DNA of 12,770 nucleotides from JARLFX01 sp036404255 (lineage in GTDB: Bacteria > Acidobacteriota > Terriglobia > Terriglobales > Acidobacteriaceae), in contig DASWOP010000274.1 of assembly GCA_036404255.1 (NCBI GenBank), positions 1 through 12,770 of the forward strand. Direction: 5' to 3'. Made by a program: the position numbers and the translations under genes. Shown here one piece after another: positions 7,207 to 12,770 of the stretch. Every line of letters starts with the position of its first letter. Positions within the stretch are counted from its first letter, which is position 1. The notes under the pieces were generated by a model, which saw only the letters and a program-made list of their open reading frames with translations, was not told the origin of the DNA and searched no databases.

Positions 7207-9567
7207 TTACCGCGCCGCGCGAAACCGGCGGAGGCGCAGACTGTTTGCCAGCACGCTGGTGGAACTGAGGGCCATGGCCGCGCTGGCTACGACGGGGCTG
7301 AGCAGGATTCCGAAGGATGGATAGAGCACACCGGCGGCGATGGGCAGGCCAAGCAGGTTGTAGCCCGCTGCCCAGCCAAGGTTCTGGCGCATGATGCGCA
7401 CGGTGCGCTGGGCGATCTGGATAGCAGGAGCGAGCGAGACCAGACCGTTGTGGCTGCCTCCGCTCAGCAGCACAATGCCTCCGGCGGCGCGCGCAATGTC
7501 TGTCCCGGTGCCCATGGCAATGCCGGCGTCGGCCTGCGCCAGGGCTGCGGCGTCGTTGACTCCGTCACCGATCATGGCGACACGGTGACCATACTCTTGC
7601 AGGTTGCGGATCGCGGCTACTTTGTCAGCCGGGAGCAGGCTGGTGCGGACATTCTGGATGCCGGCCTGATCGGCGATGTTCTGCGCCGCGGCGAGGGTGT
7701 CGCCGGTGAGCATCACGACGTCAATCTCCATCTGGATGAGCTGTTTGATGGCCGCGGCGGCTTCGGGGCGGAGCTTGTCTTCGGCTTCAAAGGTAGCGAC
7801 GTGCACGCCATCGATCGCCATATGGAGCGGTGTGTAGCGTGTGGGCGCAATGGCGGCAGGGGTTGCGTCTGCTTCGGCCAGCAGGGCGGTTGTACCGAGC
7901 AGGATGGAGTGGCCGTCCATGGTGCCGCGTACACCGCGCCCGGGGAGAGCCTGAAAATCGTCTGGTGCGGGAAAGCTTTCGCCGGTCAGCAGTTCTACGC
8001 GAGCGAATTGGACCAGTGCGCGGGCGAGAGGATGCTCGGAGCGAGACTCCAGCGAGGCTGCGTAGCGCAGAATCTGCTCGCGGGAGAAATCGGTCTTCTC
8101 CAGATAGAGGCCGGTGATCTGCGGTTCGCCCATGGTGAGGGTACCGGTCTTATCGAATGCGACGGTATCGATGTTGGCCAGGCGCTCGAGGGATTCTCCA
8201 CTCTTGATCAGAATGCCGAGTTGGGCGGCGCGTCCGATGGCGACGGTGAGTGCTGCCGGTACAGCCAGGCCCATGGCGCAGGGACAGGCGATGACCAGAA
8301 CGGCGACGGCCACGGCGAAGGCGCGGCCCGGCGTATCCGCGATAAGCCAGATAGCGAAGGTGAGGGCGGCGATTCCAAGCACCGTGGGTACAAAGATGGC
8401 GCTGGCGCGGTCAGCCATGCGCTGCATGGGGGCTTTGGCGGATTGGGCCTGCTCCATCAACCGCACCATCTGGGTGAGCGTGCTCTCTGCGCCGACGGTG
8501 GTGGCGCGGAGTTCCAGTGCGCCGTCAAGGTTCATGCTGGCGCCGATCACGGCATCGCCCGGGTTTTTGGTGACCGGGAGTGATTCGCCGGTGAGGAGGG
8601 ATTCATCCACGCTGCCGGTGCCGGAGGTGACAATGCCGTCTACGGAGATGCGTTCGCCTGGGCGGACGAGGACGGTGTCTCCGGTGATGACGGCGTGCAA
8701 GGGAAGCTCGACTTCTGCACCATCGCGCAGCACGTGGGCGGTGGCGGGCTGCAGGGCGACGAAGCCGCGGAGAGCCTCGGTGGTGCGCAGGCGGGCACGC
8801 TCGTCCAGCAGATTGCCGAGCAGAAGGAAGGCAAGGATGAGGATGACGGACTCGTAGTACACATCGGCGGAGAGACCGCGGGCCTCGAAGAATCTGGGGA
8901 CGATGGTGGCTGCAGCAGAGTAAAGAAAAGCTGCTCCGGTGCCCAGCGCAACGAGGGTGTTCATGTTTGTGCTGCGATGGCGCGCGGCTTGCCACGCGCG
9001 CTGGTAGACGCTGGCACCTGCCCACGCCATGACGGAGAGCGTCAGCAGAAGCAGAAACCAGCGGATGGGCGCGGGAGGAAGATGCATGAGCCAGGGCGCA
9101 AAACGCATCATCAGCGGATCGAGCGTGTTGCTGGTCCAAGCCAGCAGAGGGTCGTTGCTGTTGACCATGGAGGAATTCATTGGGCCGGTATGCGTCATGC
9201 GCACGGGGGCGCCGATGCTCATCAAGGGCATGGAGAGCAGCATGGCCAGAGCGCCCGCGATGAAGGCAAAGATGGCGCGAATGGGCAGGGTGGCGTCGCG
9301 CTCTTCGTGTGCCATCATGTCGCCCATGGGCACAGAGGCGTCGTAGCCAGCTTTGCGTACCGCAGCGATCAGCCGGTCGGCGTCACCGGCTTTGTCGGCT
9401 GGGGAGGCGTCATCCATCACGACGCGGGCGGTGTGCGCGAGCAGATTGACCTGGGCTTCGCGGACGCCGGGGGTCTGTTTCAGTGCCTTTTCAACGTGAA
9501 TCTGGCAGGCGGCGCAGGTCATTCCGGCGATCTGGAGCTGCACCTCTTGCGTGAACGTTTCAGGCAT
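7207..9567 (-). CDS. copA: Cu(I)-exporting P1B-type ATPase CopA
   Basis: 786-residue inner-membrane copper pump. One N-terminal HMA domain carries GMTCAAC (15-21). It is followed by TM helices, the actuator TGES (326-329), CPC in the metal-binding helix (428-430), DKTGTLT with phosphorylated Asp472, SEHP (510-513), GDGVND (667-672), and the late-helix YN (736-737) and MALSS (765-769) signatures that mark Cu(I) P1B-1 pumps. It exports cytosolic Cu(I), or possibly Ag(I), using ATP. The segment between the first two helices (about 113-163) is long and rich in Met, with some His. The ATG is 2 nt after the copZ stop, so the two genes are surely co-expressed. Full length and intact. Confidence 0.96.
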   Translation of the reverse strand: MPETFTQEVQLQIAGMTCAACQIHVEKALKQTPGVREAQVNLLAHTARVVMDDASPADKAGDADRLIAAVRKAGYDASVPMGDMMAHEERDATLPIRAIFAFIAGALAMLLSMPLMSIGAPVRMTHTGPMNSSMVNSNDPLLAWTSNTLDPLMMRFAPWLMHLPPAPIRWFLLLLTLSVMAWAGASVYQRAWQAARHRSTNMNTLVALGTGAAFLYSAAATIVPRFFEARGLSADVYYESVILILAFLLLGNLLDERARLRTTEALRGFVALQPATAHVLRDGAEVELPLHAVITGDTVLVRPGERISVDGIVTSGTGSVDESLLTGESLPVTKNPGDAVIGASMNLDGALELRATTVGAESTLTQMVRLMEQAQSAKAPMQRMADRASAIFVPTVLGIAALTFAIWLIADTPGRAFAVAVAVLVIACPCAMGLAVPAALTVAIGRAAQLGILIKSGESLERLANIDTVAFDKTGTLTMGEPQITGLYLEKTDFSREQILRYAASLESRSEHPLARALVQFARVELLTGESFPAPDDFQALPGRGVRGTMDGHSILLGTTALLAEADATPAAIAPTRYTPLHMAIDGVHVATFEAEDKLRPEAAAAIKQLIQMEIDVVMLTGDTLAAAQNIADQAGIQNVRTSLLPADKVAAIRNLQEYGHRVAMIGDGVNDAAALAQADAGIAMGTGTDIARAAGGIVLLSGGSHNGLVSLAPAIQIAQRTVRIMRQNLGWAAGYNLLGLPIAAGVLYPSFGILLSPVVASAAMALSSTSVLANSLRLRRFRAAR

Positions 9568-9569
9568 GG

Positions 9570-9773
9570 TTAGGCGCCCACAGTGGCCGGAAAACCTGCG
9601 TCTGCCAGGGCGTGCAGGATCTCATCTACCTTTGTGCTGTCTGCCTGCAGGCGCGCGGCGCCGATGCGAACCTCTTCGGCAGTAGTGCCGGGGATGCTTT
9701 GGACGGTCTGGGTTACGCGGCGCACGCAGGAGCCGCAGTGCATGCCTTCAATGTGGAGATTTACAGTGGCCAT
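9570..9773 (-). CDS. copZ: CopZ-like heavy-metal-associated copper chaperone
   Basis: A 67-residue single HMA domain. The metal loop GMHCGSC (residues 10-16) has the CxxC pair for Cu(I). The ferredoxin-like fold pattern runs to the C-terminal ADAGFPATV. It is cytosolic with no signal peptide and would pass Cu(I) to CopA, encoded 2 nt downstream. The ATG start has GAGG 6 nt upstream. The loop has His at the position where CopZ/Atx1 proteins often have Thr. That can tune affinity or metal choice (Zn or Co are conceivable), but pairing with a CPC pump favours copper. Confidence 0.93.
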   Translation of the reverse strand: MATVNLHIEGMHCGSCVRRVTQTVQSIPGTTAEEVRIGAARLQADSTKVDEILHALADAGFPATVGA

Positions 9774-9820
9774 GGGAGTCCTCTCTTCTTACTTTAGAGG
9801 CTGTGGCGGCGAATGGCGAT

Positions 9821-9836
9821 GCAATTATGAGCAATT
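9821..9836. promoter_or_regulatory. 10-bp-period direct repeat upstream of copZ, candidate operator
   Basis: GCAATT-N4-GCAATT on the plus strand (AATTGC-TCAT-AATTGC on the minus) repeats once per helical turn. This is the arrangement bound head-to-tail by OmpR/PhoB-type regulators. It overlaps CATAAT, a -10-like hexamer in the copZ direction, though no good -35 is present. It sits in the 75-bp spacer between the response regulator stop and copZ. Binding is inferred only. Confidence 0.35.
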
Positions 9837-9848
9837 TGCCTGTTTGCA

Positions 9849-10637
9849 CTACTCTTCAGACGGTTCAGGCTCAAAGCGATAGCCCACGCCGCGCACGGTC
9901 AGCAGGTGCGTCGGCTTCGATGGGTCGTCCTCGATGTAGCGGCGCAGGCGGACAATGAAGTTGTCGATGGCGCGCGTGTCAGTGTCTTCGTGGACGCGCC
10001 AGACCTTCTCCAGAATCTCCTTGCGCGAGATGACTCGGCGGGGATTCTCGACGAGATAGCGCAGCAGACCCATCTCCATGAGCGTGAGGCGTTCGGTGCG
10101 GCCGAGGGCGTGTATTTCCAGGTTGGCGAAGTCCACGGTACGGCCGGCGAAGGTGTAATTGGCGATGGCCGGGGCGCTGATCTCGGTATTGCCGGTGGAC
10201 TCGGGTTCGGCGGGTTCTGGCGCGGTATTGCTCTGCCACTGCAGGCGGCGCAGCATGCCCTTGATGCGCGCCATCAGGATGTTGAGATCGAAGGGCTTGG
10301 TCAGGTAGTCATCCACGCCAGAGTCAAAGCCGCGCAGGATGTCTTCGGGACGCCCGCGAGCAGTCAGCATCAAGATGGGGACGAAGTTCTGGGCGGCGCG
10401 TAGCTCCTGCGCCACGACGAAGCCGTTTTTGCCGGGCAGCATGACGTCAAGCAGCATGACGTCGACCTTGAGCGCGTCCTGCTTCTGCGGCGGAAGCAGC
10501 CAGCCGAGAGCGGTCTCACCGTCGATGGAGTGATGCACGGAGTAGCCTTCGGCTTCGAGGTTGAAGATGAGCCCCTTGGCGAGATGCTCTTCGTCTTCGA
10601 CCAGCAGGAGCACGGGCTTTACAGCGGCAGCGCTCAT
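9849..10637 (-). CDS. OmpR/PhoB family response regulator
   Basis: 262-residue two-component transcription factor. The receiver domain (about 8-132) shows the acidic pocket Glu14/Asp15, phospho-acceptor Asp64 in MLLDVMLPG, Thr92 in LTARG and Lys114 in LTKPFD. A Pro/Glu-rich linker (about 133-158) leads to a winged-helix DNA-binding domain (about 160-256) with DTRAIDNFIVRLRRYIEDDP and LTVRGVGYRF. The ATG overlaps the kinase stop as ATGA, with GGAG 7 nt upstream, so kinase and regulator are translated together. The next gene downstream, copZ, is 75 bp away with a direct repeat in between, so copper genes are possible targets. Genes for envelope lipids nearby are equally plausible targets. Confidence 0.95.
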   Translation of the reverse strand: MSAAAVKPVLLLVEDEEHLAKGLIFNLEAEGYSVHHSIDGETALGWLLPPQKQDALKVDVMLLDVMLPGKNGFVVAQELRAAQNFVPILMLTARGRPEDILRGFDSGVDDYLTKPFDLNILMARIKGMLRRLQWQSNTAPEPAEPESTGNTEISAPAIANYTFAGRTVDFANLEIHALGRTERLTLMEMGLLRYLVENPRRVISRKEILEKVWRVHEDTDTRAIDNFIVRLRRYIEDDPSKPTHLLTVRGVGYRFEPEPSEE

Positions 10638-11605
10638 TTTGATTCTCCGATTGCTGCGGGCAAGAGGGCGGCATCTGGGGCGGGCGGGGGAGCCAGGGGG
10701 AGCTTCAGTGTCATAGTACTGCCCTTGCCGGGGCCATCGCTGGCGGCGGTGGCCTCTCCGCCGTGCTGACGGGCGATGGAGCGCACGATGAAGAGGCCAA
10801 GGCCAGTGCCGATGATCCGCGCGGCGGAGCGCGACTGTACACGGTAAAAGCGTTTGAAGATGCGCTTGAGATTCTCCGGCGCGATGCCGATGCCTTCGTC
10901 CTGCACGTCGACCATTACGGACACATCGCGCTCGATGCGCAGCCTCACGCGGACACGGATGGATTCGCCGGAGTATTTCACGGCGTTATCCAGCAGATTG
11001 AGGATGGCGGAGTTCAACTCCACATCGGTGCCGATGACGGGGAAGTGAGCGCCGGGGGGCGGGGGCTCCAGCACCATGGCCTCTTCCGGCAGGTGCATGC
11101 GGTCGCGTGCGATGGCGATACAGTTGGCCACCAGATCCGTCATCTCCAGGCGCTTGCGGCCGCGGTCGCGGCGGTTGTGCATGGTCTCCGCGGCTTTCAG
11201 GATGGTGTTCACCGTGCCCAGCAGGCGTTCGCTGTCGGAGAGCATGATGCGGTAGAACTCCTGGCGCTGCGCATCATCGAGCGGGTGGCGCTGCAGCGTC
11301 TCCAGATAGAGGCGGATGGAGGCAATGGGGGTCTTGAGTTCGTGGGTGACTGCGTTCAGAAAACTGTCCTGCTCGGCGCTGTGGCGAATCTCACGCACCA
11401 GAAAGATGGTGTAGACCACAAGCCCGGCGACCAGCACCAGTCCGAAGAGGAGGCCGAGAACATCGGCGACCAGGCCTCGCCAGTGAAAGACGACCCAGCC
11501 AATATTGAGTAGAACGGCGACAACCGCCAGGCACACGCCCAGAGTGATGAAGAAGGCGATGGCTCCGCGGCGGCGTGTGATGTTCATCGGCATGAAGGGT
11601 GGCAC
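10634..11605 (-). CDS. membrane sensor histidine kinase with minimal sensing loop
   Basis: 323 residues from the GTG at 11605. ATGs at 11593 and 11587 are equally possible, and none has a clear ribosome site. Two TM helices (about 14-39 and 45-70) are joined by only about five residues (HWRGL region), leaving no periplasmic sensor domain. No clear HAMP domain follows. The H-box has His88 in FLNAVTHELKTP. The ATPase domain has the N-box NLLDNAVKYS (203-212), DEGIGI (236-241), FKRFYRV (250-256) and GTGLGL (266-271). A Pro/Ala-rich C-terminal tail follows. It autophosphorylates and passes phosphate to the partner regulator encoded next. The signal is probably sensed within the membrane or through partner proteins. 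Confidence 0.92.
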   Translation of the reverse strand: MPPFMPMNITRRRGAIAFFITLGVCLAVVAVLLNIGWVVFHWRGLVADVLGLLFGLVLVAGLVVYTIFLVREIRHSAEQDSFLNAVTHELKTPIASIRLYLETLQRHPLDDAQRQEFYRIMLSDSERLLGTVNTILKAAETMHNRRDRGRKRLEMTDLVANCIAIARDRMHLPEEAMVLEPPPPGAHFPVIGTDVELNSAILNLLDNAVKYSGESIRVRVRLRIERDVSVMVDVQDEGIGIAPENLKRIFKRFYRVQSRSAARIIGTGLGLFIVRSIARQHGGEATAASDGPGKGSTMTLKLPLAPPPAPDAALLPAAIGESK

Positions 11606-11606
11606 G

Positions 11607-11644
11607 AAAAGAGAGCGCCCGAGGAAAGTATATCCATCGGGCGC
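11607..11644 (-). terminator. intrinsic terminator of the desaturase gene
   Basis: On the minus strand GCGCCCGA and TCGGGCGC form a perfect 8-bp GC-rich stem around a 14-nt loop, followed at once by TCTCTTTT. This is a textbook Rho-independent terminator 41 bp after the desaturase stop. The T-tract ends 1 nt before the earliest possible kinase start codon. It should separate desaturase transcripts from the kinase-regulator operon. Confidence 0.8.
11627..11632 (-). promoter_or_regulatory. possible -10 box inside the terminator loop
   Basis: TATACT (five of six matches to TATAAT) lies in the terminator loop in the kinase direction. Initiation about 7 bp further would start near 11620 and give a leader of only 15-33 nt. 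No good -35 is found 16-18 bp upstream, so this is a weak candidate. Confidence 0.25.
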
Positions 11645-11685
11645 CCGGTTATCTGCTTGAAAACGGTGGTGCTGTGCCGGTGTGG

Positions 11686-12687
11686 TTATAGGCCGGCGGG
11701 TTTGGGATTCTTCGGGTCGAACTTTGCGACCTGAACCTTTTTGGCGATTCCCAGCTTGGCCAGCAGCCAGATGCCGTAGTAGTTGGGGTCAAACTCATAC
11801 CAGGCGAGGCCGTGACGCGCGGAGACGGGGTGGGCATGGTGGTTGTTGTGCCAGCCTTCGCCGCCGGTGAGGAGCGCAACCCACCAACTGTTGCGGGAGT
11901 CGTCGCGGGTCTCAAAGCGGCGCTTGCCGTAGAGGTGGGTGGCGGAGTTCACTAGCCAAGTGGCATGCAGACCGAGTACGACGCGCAGGAAGATGCCCCA
12001 CAGAACCATGCTCAGGCCAAGACGCCAGCCGCCGGCGAGAGTGCCGCCAACTGCCAGACCAATGCCGACCACGGTGAGTGGCAGCCAGTGGAAGCGGCTC
12101 AGCCACATATGGAAGCGGTCACGGACGAGATCGGGGGCGTAGCGGCCCAGCAGGGCGGTTTCAGAGTGGAGCGCGCGGCCGGAGATGATCCAGCCCATGT
12201 GTGCCCACCAGGTGCCGTCGTGGGGGGTGTGGGGGTCGCCGTCGTGGTCGCTGTGCTGGTGATGGACGCGGTGGGTGGCTACCCAGAAGATCGGTCCGCC
12301 TTCGAGGGCGAGGGTGGCAAAGACGGCCAGCGTGTATTCAACCAGCTTGGGAACTTTGTAGCCGCGATGCGTGAGCAGGCGGTGATAGCACATGCCGATG
12401 CCCATGTTGATCGCCATGACGTACAAGACGATGGAGGCGATGAGCGCAGGCCAGCTGAAAAAGAAGAGAGCAACAACGGCGAGCACGTGGAATAAGCCCA
12501 TAAAGATGGCGGTGATCCAGTTCAGGTTCGTCTCGTTGTGCTGGCGGCCCATGCGGACGTCCATGCGGGGATCAATACGCGCATCAGCCTTGTACGCCGG
12601 GGCGGGGGAGACGACGAAGGGTTTTGCCGGGGCCGCGGAGGTTGCTGTGCTGGTCTCTTCGGCAAGACTGGGGGATACGGGTGTCAT
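11686..12687 (-). CDS. membrane fatty-acid (acyl-CoA delta-9-like) desaturase
   Basis: 333-residue integral-membrane di-iron desaturase that inserts a cis double bond into saturated acyl chains, adjusting membrane fluidity. The three histidine boxes are HRLLTH (102-107), HRVHH (139-143) and HNNHH (280-284). Asn247 and His251 in NSATH match the extra metal ligands known from stearoyl-CoA desaturases. Hydrophobic blocks at about 57-100, 117-137 and 200-245 give the usual four helices. The N-terminal 50 residues are a polar, Ala/Pro-rich extension. It could act on acyl-CoA, acyl-ACP or lipid-bound chains; the electron donor is not encoded here. The ATG has GGAG 7 nt upstream. It is a single-gene unit with an intrinsic terminator. 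Confidence 0.94.
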   Translation of the reverse strand: MTPVSPSLAEETSTATSAAPAKPFVVSPAPAYKADARIDPRMDVRMGRQHNETNLNWITAIFMGLFHVLAVVALFFFSWPALIASIVLYVMAINMGIGMCYHRLLTHRGYKVPKLVEYTLAVFATLALEGGPIFWVATHRVHHQHSDHDGDPHTPHDGTWWAHMGWIISGRALHSETALLGRYAPDLVRDRFHMWLSRFHWLPLTVVGIGLAVGGTLAGGWRLGLSMVLWGIFLRVVLGLHATWLVNSATHLYGKRRFETRDDSRNSWWVALLTGGEGWHNNHHAHPVSARHGLAWYEFDPNYYGIWLLAKLGIAKKVQVAKFDPKNPKPAGL

Positions 12688-12719
12688 TCAAGTTCTCCAT
12701 ACGGGGATTGGATCGCTTT

Positions 12720-12737
12720 GTGTTGCTGTTAAAACAC
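12720..12737. repeat. inverted repeat upstream of the desaturase gene
   Basis: GTGTT and AACAC are 5-bp arms around an 8-bp centre, located 33-50 bp before the desaturase ATG, where promoter or operator elements are expected. The arms are short and no strong -35/-10 pair is recognisable in 12688-12770, so this is only a candidate regulator site. Confidence 0.2.
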
Positions 12738-12770
12738 TAATGGGAAGCGCGGGGAATGGGTGTAAGAGTT

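Noticed and set aside
6532..8583. A 683-codon plus-strand open frame spanning the lptFG and copA genes
   Set aside because: It crosses two well-supported minus-strand genes, has no recognisable domain or ribosome site, and is His/Gly/Glu-rich as antisense translations are.

Overview
The window is dense, GC-rich bacterial chromosomal DNA carrying eleven complete genes and one partial gene. There are no tRNA, rRNA, CRISPR, insertion-sequence or phage signals. Long open frames opposite real genes are common, as expected at high GC. The protein styles, the one-chain LptF/LptG permease and the solitary FlbD-like protein suggest an Acidobacteriota member (Terriglobia/Acidobacteriaceae-like). That assignment is an inference from family style and was not tested by a search. 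The outer-membrane LPS export machinery does show a Gram-negative, double-membrane cell.

Layout, left to right. (1) Positions 1-1212, minus strand: the start of an unidentified gene with its own sigma70-like promoter, then a TPR protein and the nucleotide-pool-cleaning enzyme RdgB, which overlap by ATGA. (2) 1263-1685, plus strand: a YjbQ/UPF0047 protein, the only plus-strand gene, divergent from the TPR gene across about 50 bp. (3) 1699-9773, minus strand: a long co-oriented run, read in transcription order as copZ, copA, an LptF-LptG fusion, a secreted FKBP-type prolyl isomerase, an MdlA-like ABC exporter and a FlbD-like protein. Gaps are mostly 2-60 bp. (4) 9849-11605, minus strand: a histidine kinase and an OmpR/PhoB response regulator joined by an ATGA overlap, directly upstream of copZ. 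(5) 11686-12687, minus strand: a membrane fatty-acid desaturase closed by a clear intrinsic terminator.

The theme from 1.7 to 12.7 kb is the cell envelope. It covers membrane lipid unsaturation, LPS export, folding of exported proteins, drug or lipid export, and copper efflux. The two-component pair could control the copper genes, since a 10-bp-period direct repeat lies in the copZ leader, but this is circumstantial. I found no clearly new multi-gene system. The most unusual items are the LptF-LptG fusion, the orphan FlbD protein with an Ala/Arg tail, the perfect 11-bp hairpin before the ABC gene, and a terminator that may hold the kinase promoter in its loop.
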